Shown here one piece after another: positions 22,581 to 33,764 of a DNA stretch of 64,000 nt (the stretch's first letter is position 1; every line of letters begins with the position of its first letter). The notes below the pieces were generated by a model, which was not told the DNA's origin, searched no databases, and saw nothing but the letters and a program-made list of their open reading frames with translations. The DNA comes from Pachyseris speciosa (taxonomy: Eukaryota > Cnidaria > Anthozoa > Scleractinia > Pachyseridae). The position numbers and the translations under genes were made by a program. The stretch is from NCBI GenBank assembly GCA_016490735.1, contig JAEMWC010000272.1, forward strand, positions 1 to 64,000, read 5' to 3'.

Positions 22581-22931
22581 TTGGTTTAAATATATATTCC
22601 TAGCCGTGTAACCAGCCTTGCTTGTTTCTTAACGTTTTCTAGTTTCGTTCTTGTCCAAACTAAAAAGGCCATATTTAGTAAAAATCGCTACGTTTCTTGC
22701 ATTTATTGGATATCCAAATTTAAAGGACATTCCATTTCGTGCTCACAACTAACAGTTATGGCAATATTCGTGCGATTGGGAAAGTTGCAATGTTTTGAAG
22801 CATGGGAGTTTTTTACGGGCGGTTCTGGGCGGTTCAGGTGCCAAAGGGTTAAGGGAAAAAAACTTATGGAAGTATTGATCCATCAAAGAGGTGGTGTTTA
22901 AAAACACCGAAACCATTTTGAGCCACCTTAA

Positions 22932-23593
22932 ATGCTATTCCCACGAATACTTGACGATGAATATTGACAGATTTAACCATTGAACTTCAATCAGTATAAC
23001 ACTCCGTCTGATAAAAAGAAAAAGAATCCTTTAAACGAAACGAAAGTTGATTGGCAGTTTTGTGTAGTATCCCAAAATCATATCATTGAGTTGTAAGTCT
23101 GTTAATGCTAATGAGTTGCAAATTTTGCAATGCATTGTGGACAGTGTATCCCACACATGTACCTTTTGGGTACCTACTTTTAGTAAATGTACTGTAACAG
23201 TGACCCACTTCTTACATCTCATAATACCAGGAAATCCGACATTAAAATTTAAAATTATTTCAAAGTCCATTCTTATAAAAGCCCTTGCAACATTTCAGAA
23301 ATCGGCTTTTCTCGCTGCAACAAGCATATGCAAATTGTTTTAGTATAAATCTACTAGTCGTTAAAAACTAAACAAGTAAATTATCTTTATCCTCATCGCA
23401 GACACTTCGAAAACGCGAAGAAGCAGCCGCCATTTTGTTGACAACTGCTACTCACTATCTATCACAGAATAGATAGCGAGTAGCGTAGCCAATCAGAGAA
23501 CGGCATTCGTGATAGAAAGCTAGTAAATTTAAGCTAACAATATTTAGATTTAGGCCCGTTCTAATGATCAATGAACTCATTTGGAAGTAGCCC
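22932..23593. other. Intergenic, nothing recognised
   Basis: Two overlapping ORFs of 79 and 85 codons at 23031-23343 on opposite strands show no domain. A small GATAGCGAGTAG palindromic patch lies at about 23450-23482. Confidence 0.35.
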
Positions 23594-24001
23594 AGCCCGG
23601 AGGGGGGAGGACGGTACTAAAGAAATAATACGGGGAGGCTCCGCCCCGAGGTCCGTCCCCTTGCCATTTTATATACCATTTTTGTCAGAGAAGGTGCCCC
23701 TTTCGTATACCTTCCATTGAAAAATGGTACCCCTTTCGTATACCTAAAACAAGAAGTCTTCTTGTTATTTTCATGTAGCATTCAATAAATTAAAACAGTA
23801 CAGTCATAAGGTACGTGTATTCGAAATATTTTAAAGAAAGGCCTTTTTCAATACCTAAATGACAGATTTCCCTACCCTTTCATATGCTTCGACTCGTGAA
23901 ATCCCCACCCTTTCATATACCTGAAACGTGAAAAAGGTACCCCTTTGGGGCGGAGCCTCCCCGTATAGGCCATTATAGGGATTATCCCCCCCCCCCCCCC
24001 C
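23594..24001 (-). repeat. ATATGAAAGGGTA-type TIR repeat, copy C
   Basis: Ends carry the inverted pair ACGGGGAGGCTCCGCCCC (about 23631) and GGGGCGGAGCCTCCCCGT (about 23947). The interior has CCCTTTCATATACC and CCTTTCGTATACC motifs. It ends in a run of 16 C. Non-coding MITE-like element, about 400 bp. Confidence 0.75.
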
Positions 24002-26069
24002 GGGGAAACCAGGAAATCTCGTTCCAAGAGCCCGCCGATTCGTTGGACAAAAGTAGTGTGGGCTCAGGGAACCAGATTGGACCCTGGAGATCTCATCCAG
24101 ATCAAGAAACACGCTCTTGGGTAGAAAATAACCCTAATTATAAATCTAATTAGAAGAGGATAGATGGAGAGTTTATCTAGCTAAAACATTGAAGCCCCAG
24201 GGCCGGCTGAATTACGAATTATAATTATTAATGAAGTTGTTGTTGTTTAACTAAAAAAAAAGGCAAATCTCTTAAATTGCATGACCAGTGCCAGTTCAAG
24301 ATGTTTGTAACGGAAAAACTGTTAATGATGACGTGAACATCCTAGGCTCATAAAACTCACTCGCAATATCAAATGTCCTTTATTCGCTTCAGCGTTGTTT
24401 ATCGCGGTAAGGAGTGCTTCAAACTTTTATTTTTAGAACTGAATTACTCTTATCTATCTCAAAGAAATGATCCGATTATATGTAAACCAGGCCAAAAGGA
24501 TGAAAAAAGCTCAAGTTGATAACGCTGATGCAGTCATCTCACTTCACACATGACCCTTGTCCTTGCTTCTTTCAAAATGAAAGCAAATGTTGCATGTATC
24601 ACGCACAACTGAATAGACAACTTCTTTTTGAAACCGGCTCACAACACTTCGCCCAGGCAACTCAGTAAATAACCACTTTAATTCTGCTCATAAAGTAATT
24701 CCCGCTTAGGGACACTCGCTGGTTTGAAAATACATTTGCTTTTTATAACTTTATAGGCACTAAACTAAATCGTTATACGATGTCTATATTATTTGCTCGG
24801 AAAATACCCAATCAAGAGAAAGCATACCATATTTCATATTTCATATTTGACATACTGCTAAACATCTTACCTTAATGGCGCCAAAAATATCTCCACACTC
24901 AAGATATAAACATATCACATTGTATATAATCCCACGAGCAATGTTTATTCACTCGTTAGTTGAGATTTGATAAGGAAAAAGTCGTCCAATATTTTGTGGG
25001 CCATGATCGATAACCGAACTGACTGCATTCTGCGCGGACTTATTTATAAACTGAAAGTATACACAAACACTTACTGGATAGCGCGATCAGCCTGAAATTT
25101 AAACCCACGTCGACCAAAGCTAATTCAACCACATTGTCGTACTTAAAAAGAAAAAGAAAACGATAAAGAAAAAATAAAAAGCGATTTCGAGTACGTGAAG
25201 TAAAGCCACTTAAAATTTTAATAATCGGGGCCTACGATATTAAGTTGGAATGTTGATAACTGAGATTTAAAAAACAAAAGATAAGGTGGTGTTTTTTTTC
25301 CCAAACGTATAATACCGTCTACCACTTGCTCAGACAAACCGCTTAGGCAAATGTATTTTAAATCGGCCTTTTTAATTTTTATTTATATTTTTTGTTTATC
25401 TTGAGAGAACGTGTTATTAAAAAGCCTTACAATACAGTATCGCATAACAAATGAATGTGTTTATCGTTTAACACCAAGCGGTAATCAATACGGTAGTTTT
25501 TTCGTTGGCAAAGAACGGATTAATAAGATAGCATGTTCTAGATGAAAATTAAAAATACTGAGACGTTGTAACAGAATCACAGCTACACCAAAATCAGGCA
25601 AACTAAATTGCAAATCGGGTGTCGTTTTAACATTTTATTTGCTTGATCTTTGTTCCATACTGAGTTAGTCTTTCGTGAAACGTGATTTCCTTCAGGTGCG
25701 ATCGACGCGGCAATCACGCCATGCAATCCATTCAACAACAAGTACTAGAAGAGTGCATGGGATTTTAATTAATGCTTTCATCTTGACCCTTTAAATCTCA
25801 ACAACCGCCAAGTTCAAATATTTTGGAAAAAGATAAAGTCGAACTTTTGATTTTTAAGGAAATATCCAAAATAACAGTGCTGCAGCAGATCCCGCTCAGA
25901 GCCTTGTATTCAAAGAATTTCTTAGGGTTTATTCTGGTGAGTCAAAAATTACAGCTATATACCTCCCCGTCGAGACACCAATTTACGTCGGACTCAAATG
26001 TTGCCCACGGGAGAGATCGAAAAACTAAGATTTCATTTGAGAAACGTTCGGTTCATTCTGCAGGGAGCT
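24002..26069. other. Intergenic, nothing recognised
   Basis: AT-rich and apparently unique. No ORF with a domain, no TIR or long inverted repeat noticed. Confidence 0.4.
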
Positions 26070-26355
26070 TTAGCAACGAGGACGGCAACGGTAACGAGAA
26101 CGCCACAAAACAATGGGTTTAATGAGCACAAACAATGGTTCTTCATGTGCATTTTGCATTTTGATACATTTCTTTTTTCGTCCTCTGCAAAACAACAACG
26201 TGACCAAAGTTTAGGTTTTCTCGAGAACGGGAGCCCGTGATGGTAAATTTGTCTTTCTTTTTTCTTACTTTAACGCCGTTCATAGTAATTTAGTCCCTGG
26301 ATAGTTCGTCAGCATTTTACAAGCTAAACAAATTAGAATAATCGCGAAAGAGTTA
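26070..26355 (+). repeat. Dispersed repeat, copy 2
   Basis: Matches 2578-2860 in reverse complement, with landmarks AACGAGGACGGCAACGGTAACG, CGTCCTCTGCAAAACAACAA and CTCGAGAACGGGAGCCC. The ORFs at 25823-26240 overlap it and have no domain. Confidence 0.6.
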
Positions 26356-28337
26356 CAAAAACGACAAGTTATACTTCGATATAACGCTTTCGTTGCCGAC
26401 GCCGTCGTCTTTGCTTAAGCTCCGTAATATCTCGGACCAAAAGATACCGGCTTCCTAGGATATTAAAGGCCTTGTGCGACTTTAATATGAATAAAAAAAG
26501 ATACAAATTGTTGCAACCTTCATCCAATTTATCTGGGAACAATTTCGTTTCATCGTTTTATGGACTATCACTGTTCATGTAATTTGATGTCACCATGGCG
26601 AGTAAAGTGTTTTGAAGGGAAAGTTCCGAAATCAATGAGGTTTTTGTGCTCCTTAACTGATGAACATTTTTAATTTCCTTGAAGGGACTTTTGTATTGTC
26701 AGATAATTTTGCGCTTGATATTTGCTTTGATTAGTTTTGACTCAAAGTCAGTTATATTGGGCAGAAGGTTTTTGAACCATCAAAACTTCCAATTCGTCGG
26801 CGCGGCACCAAGATGGCTGCCAAGTGGAAATCACAAAGTACCCCTCACGTCCCATGAAAATGGGTCCTTTGTAGTAGCCAGAATTAACCAGCTAGACTGG
26901 TCAGTCTGAAAAACAAAGTCTGATTGCTAAGCAGTTTTTCAAATTGGCAAATTGTATGTGCGAACCGATCTCACTATGAGGCAGGCCAGTAGCCATCAAT
27001 TCTCCTGTCCGGCTTCAACTCATCTCATAGCAAAATGAGTTTATAGAGATGGAGATACTGGGATACAGATCGACGAATCACTTGTAGAAGAAGAAAAAAA
27101 GCACGTTATTTTAGAAGGACTCACTGGGGATAACTTTACTTCGATTCGCGTGACTTACACTTGGTATCCCACTTAAAATTGTCGTTACGATCAGGGCCAT
27201 CGCTCGTAACACACTTGTGTTGTAGACAAGTAATAACCTAAACACTTCTTTCACCTATCAAAACATCGCCTCTTCATCCGCTTCAATGTTTAGTAATTAA
27301 CGTGACTGTTTACAAACTAAAACATGAAAGTTTAGAGAAAACATTGATTTACCAAAGTGAATTCTCAACGCCGTTTTGATGTTCAGTTCTCGACGTTTAA
27401 CAGACTGCATCACCATAAATTTCTTGGGTTTTTTCGATTTCACCGGAACGTTGTCGGTCGTTGTCCTTTTCGGTTCCGTTAGATCGAGAAAACTTTTGTT
27501 GAAAGTAAACAGATAAATGGGCCTACTTTAAAATTTAAAATAGAATTTTTAAGTGTACCTTTAAACCAGCTGGGTGCTGTTTGCAGACGTCAATAAACAA
27601 AGAGAAATAATTATTCATAGATAAAAAAAAATATTCGTTTGAACTTTCCTCTCAAAAAACTGATGGCTCTTCTTAAAATTTTCTCCTTCCAGTTGTTCCT
27701 CCGTACACGTTTCGTTTGAAGAGTGATTTGGCTGTTGTACAAGGGAGACTTGGAATGGCAATAATATGAACGAACGACAAAGAAGCATCGAATGAATGTG
27801 CCTTTCGGCGTGAGTACGTGGTATAGGCACATTTTTTTTAGTCTGATGAATGTAGGAATAGCCAAAACATCACATACATGAGAACAAAACCAATCCGTTC
27901 AGTCACAGCTGGAGTTTCAACAATCATGAAAGAGCGTAACTGATACTCTTAGGTCGCATTTTTTTTATGGCATTTGCCCTTTTAATAAGACTTACTGTCA
28001 AGATTTCAATCTCATCAATCGCTTATCAATTGGTGACCTCGAGGCATATGTTAGTCATATAAAGCCATTTCCCTCTATTGATCCATCTTCATATTTCCTG
28101 TCCGAGGACTTTGTCGCGCGCAGAAAAGTGACGCACTAAATGAAATGCTCTAGCCCCGGAACTGATGTATATGTAATCTCTTAGGATAACATTCCGAGCT
28201 TTCTTCACTAGTAAGCAAATACTAGAGAAACGATCATCGCTTAGATCAATGTGGGTGTATGCTTTGTGGTTTGACTAAAACTGGAACGCATAAGTACCAC
28301 GTCATAGATTAGTTCTTAATGAACAAGTGAGAACCCA
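26356..28337. other. Intergenic; upstream flank of the second GPCR
   Basis: No gene recognised. The promoter of the plus-strand receptor should lie at the right end; no core element could be assigned. ORFs at 27611-27865 are domain-free. Confidence 0.35.
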
Positions 28338-30554
28338 ATGGAGGGCAACGCGAGCTCAGTGGATCCAGGCTTCAAGGAGTCGCTGTCTTTCAAGATCTTC
28401 AAAATCGCACTTTACTCTTTGATTCTTCTGCTGTGTCTCATTGGAAACTCCATGGTCATTTTGATCGCCTGTAAAACGAAACGAATGAGGATGCCATCGA
28501 ATTTGCTCATCCTCAACCTCGCAATCTGCGACCTCATCACACCGATAACAAGCATCCCTTTTGATCTCGCACTGGAAGAAAATGATTACATTTGGCCGTT
28601 TGGACGAGTTCTCTGCAAGACTCTATGGCCGTTGGCGACGCTGTCCGCAACGGCAGCATCACTTACCTTGGCACTGATATCCTTGGATCGCTACAGGGTC
28701 ATAATGCACCCTTTTAAGCAGCGACTAAGCTCGACACAGGTGAAATTATTTATCGCATTCACACATCTACTTGGTTCTCTATTCGTTGTCCCATATGTGT
28801 ATCACTTGGACTTGTCGGCCCATTCGTGCGTGGAAAGTTGGCCAGATTTTTCGTATCGACAAGCTTACACATTGTTTTTGTTCATCGTGCAGTATGGAAT
28901 ACCACTGGGTTTTATGACCGTCATGTACAGCATCACTCTGCTCAATCTGCACGCCAGTTCCAACAAGTTTGAAAACGCTGTTCGCGACAACAACCGCCAC
29001 CAAAAAAACAGCCTCCAGGTCGATGCCGTGGCTGTTAATGGCAACGTGAACGGCAGTCGCTTGGACATAATTCGTGATTGCCGTAAAGCAAGCCGAGAAA
29101 CCCTTGGACACAGGCATGATCTGATCGGCAGGGACCAAAACATCCGAGCCACAAAAATGTTTGTCACTGTGGTCATTGTGTTCGCAACTTGCAGACTACC
29201 TAACGAGATATTTTGGCTGTGGTCCGATTTTGGCGACGGACATGAAAGCGAATACTCCAAAACTGCAGGAATCATTTGCAGAATGTTCACTTACACCAAC
29301 AGTATTTTCAATCCTGTGATTTACTGGACTTTCAGCAAAGATTTCAAAAAGGGATTCAAGGGAATATTTCGGGGCTTGTGGAGATGGAAAAGGAGTGAGA
29401 TCTGGGATGATGAGTTGGGCGAGGACGAAAGACAATACCACAAGCTAAGTACTCTGAGCGAATCAATCTCTTTTGTGTGGCGAAAAATTAGCCGATCGAG
29501 AAGTGAAAGTTCATATCAACCAGCTCTTAGAGAGAACCAGCCATCACCGGTCAACAATGGGAGCCTAAAGGGCCAAGATTCTCATTTTAGAAGACCGTCC
29601 AATGGGATTACGCCATGTTATAGTGACACCATGGAAATCTCTAGAAAGAAAACTTATGGTGGCACCACGGAAAACTCTAGAAAGAAAAGTTCAATTACAT
29701 TTGACGAACCTGTTAACAATAGTTTATTGCTTTTACCGTTACAATCGAAACTAGCAAAGCTTAGTGAAGAGTCCTTGAGCGACGTAGCTGAAGAAGTTGT
29801 CGACTGCAATGTTAAAACGCGACGGTTCGGCACCGTGCAACCGCCCGAAAAACACGCTGTCAAAGCCTGCAACACGATTATCACAATCACACGGCCGTTA
29901 TCCGAGATGGACCCACCTTTTTTGACAACTGAAGACTGCGACGATGAGATGAGTTCGACATTACTTGATACAGAAAATTATAAAACGACATCTGAGGAAG
30001 CAATTCCGTCTGAAATAATTAAAGACATTGATGAGGAAAAGAGGAACTGGAGCGTTGAAAAGATGGACAATGTTTGTACAACGCAACCGGATGAACAAAA
30101 TGGAAAAAATTGCAGAAATGCAGAAAATGAGACTTTAATTGAGGTGGAAAATCCTAAAATGATATCGAAAGGAACACTGTTATATGTACCAAGCAACGAT
30201 ATACTTGAAAACAAGAGGGACTCCATTGAAAATTTAGACAAGGAATGTAAGAGCCAGTATGTTCAAACCAATGAAAATATGGACAAGGAATCTGTGCCTC
30301 ATTCGGAGGACTGCGATGATACAATCAAACCGATCTCGCTGGAGATCGTAAAACATCAAAGAACTTCTCAAGGAGAAGTACCTTCGGTAGAAAGCGAAGA
30401 TAAATTTGTTGACAAGGAAGAGAGTGTTGAAAACTTTGAAAGTGCGGAGGCGTGCGAGACCCAAGACGCCGAGATTAAAGAAATAGATAATACGTTTCTT
30501 ATACAACCGATCCCAAGTCTAAATCAAAATGGAATCAAGGAAACGAATTGCTAA
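28338..30554 (+). CDS. Rhodopsin-class (class A) GPCR, peptide-receptor-like, with very long C-tail, 738 aa
   Basis: Intact single-exon receptor at the plasma membrane. One N-terminal sequon (Asn4). Asn37 (1.50), Asp65 (2.50), Trp-Pro-Phe-Gly in loop 1, Cys93 (3.25), DRY 117-119, loop 2 with Cys-Val-Glu-Ser-Trp-Pro, and NPVIY at 325-329. Trp4.50 is replaced by His and Trp6.48 by Arg (Cys-Arg-Leu-Pro), unusual for an active class A receptor. After TM7 the tail runs about 400 residues, against 40-80 in typical relatives; it is acidic and Ser/Thr-rich. It contains a short duplicated SRKK segment (about 29640-29690) and three degenerate repeats of about 62 residues. AATAAA at 30602 lies 48 bases after the stop. 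Paralogue of the receptors at 12472 and 47481; ligand unknown. Confidence 0.93.
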   Translation: MEGNASSVDPGFKESLSFKIFKIALYSLILLLCLIGNSMVILIACKTKRMRMPSNLLILNLAICDLITPITSIPFDLALEENDYIWPFGRVLCKTLWPLATLSATAASLTLALISLDRYRVIMHPFKQRLSSTQVKLFIAFTHLLGSLFVVPYVYHLDLSAHSCVESWPDFSYRQAYTLFLFIVQYGIPLGFMTVMYSITLLNLHASSNKFENAVRDNNRHQKNSLQVDAVAVNGNVNGSRLDIIRDCRKASRETLGHRHDLIGRDQNIRATKMFVTVVIVFATCRLPNEIFWLWSDFGDGHESEYSKTAGIICRMFTYTNSIFNPVIYWTFSKDFKKGFKGIFRGLWRWKRSEIWDDELGEDERQYHKLSTLSESISFVWRKISRSRSESSYQPALRENQPSPVNNGSLKGQDSHFRRPSNGITPCYSDTMEISRKKTYGGTTENSRKKSSITFDEPVNNSLLLLPLQSKLAKLSEESLSDVAEEVVDCNVKTRRFGTVQPPEKHAVKACNTIITITRPLSEMDPPFLTTEDCDDEMSSTLLDTENYKTTSEEAIPSEIIKDIDEEKRNWSVEKMDNVCTTQPDEQNGKNCRNAENETLIEVENPKMISKGTLLYVPSNDILENKRDSIENLDKECKSQYVQTNENMDKESVPHSEDCDDTIKPISLEIVKHQRTSQGEVPSVESEDKFVDKEESVENFESAEACETQDAEIKEIDNTFLIQPIPSLNQNGIKETNC
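29931..30500 (+). repeat. Three degenerate repeats of about 187 bp inside the GPCR C-tail
   Basis: Repeat starts are near 29931, 30117 and 30305. Shared protein pattern: acidic Glu-Asp/Asn start, Ser/Thr, Val/Ile-Pro-Ser about 24 residues later, Ser-Val/Ile-Glu-Lys/Asn about 15 residues after that, then a Cys and Gln. The first and third copies share Glu-Asp-Cys-Asp-Asp. The period is a multiple of three, so the frame is kept. Confidence 0.6.
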
Positions 30555-30601
30555 TCTCGTCTCCATCTGTAATTATTATCGGGTGTTATTCTCAATAACA
30601 A

Positions 30602-30607
30602 AATAAA
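30602..30607 (+). promoter_or_regulatory. Polyadenylation signal AATAAA of the second GPCR
   Basis: Canonical AATAAA, 48 bases after the TAA stop, in a T/A-rich context. A good position for a short 3' UTR. Confidence 0.55.
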
Positions 30608-31762
30608 TTTCAATTATGCAGAAACGTTGCCGAGGCAAAATGAGCACTTAACGTAAGAAAATTTTGACGGTGTAGAAGCCTTTTCTAAGCCTCAGTGGCC
30701 AGTGTCGCCAAGCCTGAATGTGACCCTCGGAAAACTGGGTTGATTGTAAGTGCTATGATGCTATTAATAGTTACACCAGCGTGAAACACGTCAGCCGATT
30801 TAAGACCATTGGTTTTAAAAATATCGGCATTGGGAAATTCACAAACGTTTATCATACACACACCGACATTGTTGATATCGAATAAAAAGGTGGTGTGTTT
30901 GTTTTATATCACTAGGTCATCGCTGGGTTCATCAAGTAATTCCAATAATAGTGTTTTCTTTCTGTTTTGAAATCCACAAATAATGAATGAGAAAAACAAG
31001 TTGAAGGTTATGTAACTGAGAAAGAGGCAAGAGTAAACCGAACTTCCTCTACTTTAAGATGTAAACAGTTTTCTTTAACCAGAGAATACAGTAATTATAA
31101 TTTGCAGCTGTTCTGAAATAATATATTTATCGCGTGGAGCCTTCGTGGGTCTCGCGTGGATCCACACTTTGTCCAACGCCACTACGGTGACGAAGATTTG
31201 CCTCGAAACTTAATTTAAATGATGCAGAAAGACGAAAATCATTTCTTAACCAAAGATTAATGGCGTTAATTGGTTTGCGAGTAACCAAAACCATAGGCAC
31301 CCTTTTCACGTGACAAAACAGATTCCCCGTAGTACGTGAGGTTATTTTTTTCATATTTGTTAAAAATGGATTCAACTGATATTCGATCTTCCTTTGATCC
31401 TTTATTACATTGCGAAAACAGGCGAAATCTGTCAGCAAAGTGATCCATACCGAGTCCAAGGTTAATGAAAGACATGGGAAAAAAATATTTCATACATTTT
31501 GAGCATTGGGAGAATGTTCGTTTATGGTGAAACTACCTCTTGCCCAGTATCTCCTTTTTCCATCTCCTCGAGCGAGAGAGAAAGATAGGAAGAGGATGTA
31601 GGATAGGACGGAGGTTGTATAACAAAGTGTTTTATTAAAAGGACGGTGGCTCCTAAAAGAGACGTAGTTTTGCCGGTTTTATAACTATGTTGGAAGTGCA
31701 GATCTCAGAAAGTCTAGCAAGGGCTAGGGAAATTTGGGGGCAAACATACATTTCAGCGATGA
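30608..31762. other. Intergenic, nothing recognised
   Basis: Contains minus-strand ORFs of 110 and 75 codons at 31127-31493 with no domain. Confidence 0.35.
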
Positions 31763-32156
31763 TTAAGGCGGGACTTAACCTAAACACCGTTTTTGCGTCC
31801 CTTAACATGGATTTGACGTTAATATCTCTATGCTCATCCCACGAAGTTGTATTGTAGGATATTTTGGGAATTTTTTGGTGATTTTTGGGCATATTTGGGA
31901 AGAGATAATTATTCTAGAAGAATTAGTTAATTAAATTTATGGAAATAGGGAATCTTGAAGATTTAATGAAGGTTTAAAATTGGAATTTGAAGTGGAAATT
32001 AGTAAATGGACACCAAAACAGTTCCCCAGCAACCTTCAGTGCCCTTGCGGGGTGTCAACTGTCTGGTGGTGTTTCAAAACAGTTTTGTACATTTTAATCT
32101 CTTCTTTATTTTAATCCTTAAAATTTCACTCCAATTCACCTGAAGTCCAACCTTAA
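31763..32156. mobile_element. TTAA-flanked MITE, copy 1
   Basis: Left end TTAAGGCGGGACTTAACC and right end GAAGTCCAACCTTAA are imperfect inverted repeats with TTAA at both borders. The 394-bp body aligns throughout with 42485-42885, for example GTGTCAACTGTCTGGTGGTG. TTAA target use suggests piggyBac or Kolobok mobilisation. Confidence 0.75.
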
Positions 32157-32545
32157 TTACGCAGCAAAATTAACTTTGAAAAACTTTCGAAAGACGTAAT
32201 AATCTACGGCAATTGCTTTCAGACTTAAAGCTTATAACTCAATCTTTTTTTATTCAACACTGACATCGTAATACTTTCCAAATATGGCGGCAGTGGACTC
32301 GATATATACATGTAACTAGCAAGGCTGGTACTACGTGAGAAAAGTGGACTCGATATTCGTTGTACGCATCTCAACAGATATTTGACAATTACCCTGCGAA
32401 ATATCCAATGATCGCCTATCAACCGACGAGGCCGAAGGTCGAGAAGAAAATGAATGGTTTATTAAATTACTTCGCAGCCTCACGGCTGAATTGTGTTATT
32501 TTACAATGAAAAAACCGTCATTTTTTCTCCCCCGACGTACGTATA

Positions 32546-32686
32546 GAGTATTTTCACATGACGTCACGACGGCCATGTTGGTGTTCCAAACTAAATCTCT
32601 GAGAATTGAACTCTGTTTTTATGCAAATACTTTTTTTTGTTTCATTAAACCAATATGGCCAGGAGTCACGTGAATGAAAACGCTCT
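32546..32686. mobile_element. Possible MITE with GAGYRTTTTCAY termini
   Basis: GAGTATTTTCACATGACGTC on the left and CACGTGAATGAAAACGCTC on the right are imperfect inverted repeats. No target duplication was resolved. Short and non-coding. Confidence 0.4.
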
Positions 32687-33667
32687 TTTTTCATTTTCTC
32701 TCGGGGCCATTTATATTCCCAAGAGAAACTGGAAACAATGATTATGCAAAAGTCTGGGGGACAAACAAAGAGTATTATGGTATTTTTCAAAGTGGCCTAT
32801 ATATCGCAGGCTATCTGTCGAGTGCGCCTGAGGTATATTGAGTGCAACGTGGCCATATGTGAAAACTGTTATGATATGTTTAAACATAATAACTTACGAT
32901 ATAAGTAAATTTCGTTTGTCGTGCATTAAAATGATGGTGGGCTTACTATGTTTTCTGTACTGAATTCTTTGAGTCTACTCTACGTTTTCAAAGTGTTGAT
33001 TAAAAAAATGAAATGAATGAACATTTTTACACGTTCACTTTACTCAAATAGTCGCAAAGAGCTACCAGGTGATTTTTATGTGCCACACCATATCGCTGAA
33101 AGATATTTTACTTCAACACGCCTACTGGAAAATATTTAAGTTGAAAGGCGTGGCTGTTAACACTGATCTACAGAAAAAAAACTGGCCGCTTACCTCAACG
33201 AGTAATCTGTTAATTTACGGAAATGAAATTGATCCAAGTACTAGAAATACAAAATATCCACGCTGATCCTCTGACTAGCCTTCTTGCAAACAATGTCGAT
33301 GTGTTCGTTAACTGAGTTAAGTCTTCTATCAATAGTTTCGCCAAGGAGTTTTAGACTTTCAGACTCATTTATATAATCTCGCCCTTGACATTCTAATCAT
33401 CTTATTATAGCATCCCAAACAAGAAATTTTTCTCTACTTTCATTAGACAGAACCCAACGATCATTCTTACTTTCCTACAGATAAAATTAAAGGAAGAAAG
33501 TTTTCAATCAATAAGAGCGAGCTACCAAAATCAAGACACGAACTGACAAGAATGATAAAATTCAACGCGAGAGACGGGAAATACCTCTGCTATGCGCTGG
33601 CTTCGGATTCGAACTTGCTCAATTAACGAGGAGTTAAAAGTGCCACAATTCAACTCTTTAAGGGCCC
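32687..33667. other. Intergenic, nothing recognised
   Basis: Small ORFs only; no domain, no repeat recognised. Confidence 0.35.
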
Positions 33668-33676
33668 TGGGCAGTG

Positions 33677-33755
33677 CAACCTCGTTCCCAGGACCTTTTC
33701 CCTGGCTTTCCCGCCCCACCCCCAAGCCAGGGAAAAGATCCTGGGAACGAGGTTG
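33677..33755. mobile_element. Tiny palindromic MITE, 79 bp, 9-bp TSD
   Basis: Terminal CAACCTCGTTCCCAGGA and its complement form a hairpin with a short C-rich loop. TGGGCAGTG (33668-33676) and GGGGCAGTG (33756-33764) flank it, an 8/9 target duplication. Same family as 43179-43240. Confidence 0.78.
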
Positions 33756-33764
33756 GGGGCAGTG

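Larger units (their letters stand above)
18677..22642 (-). mobile_element. Penelope-like element, full-length-like copy fused head-to-head to an inverted partial copy
   Basis: Flanked by TTTCGTTCTTG at 18666-18676 and 22643-22653 (11 bp, 13 bp if the shared AG is counted), so the whole structure is one insertion. The minus-strand copy carries the RT/GIY-YIG ORF. From 21674 to 22642 lies an inverted copy of the last 969 bp, matching 18770-19738 in length and apparently identical in protein. The left terminus has an extra 93 bp (18677-18769) absent from the right end. Head-to-head and rearranged copies are established for Penelope elements and arise during target-primed reverse transcription. 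Near identity of the arms implies a young insertion. Confidence 0.9.
17614..22931. mobile_element. Nested TTAA-terminated DNA element(s) hosting a PLE insertion
   Basis: The outer pair is TTAAGGTGGCTC at 17614 and GAGCCACCTTAA ending at 22931. An inner pair has TTAACCCATTGACTCC at 17854 (or 17166) and CCAAAGGGTTAA ending at 22852. The PLE at 18677-22642 lies inside both. Removing it leaves an element of about 1.3 kb without a transposase. TTAA termini suggest the piggyBac or Kolobok superfamily. The assignment of the inner left end is ambiguous. Confidence 0.5.

Noticed and set aside
28779..29441. Several minus-strand ORFs of 81-141 codons over the second GPCR
   Set aside because: Shadows of the coding strand of an intact receptor.
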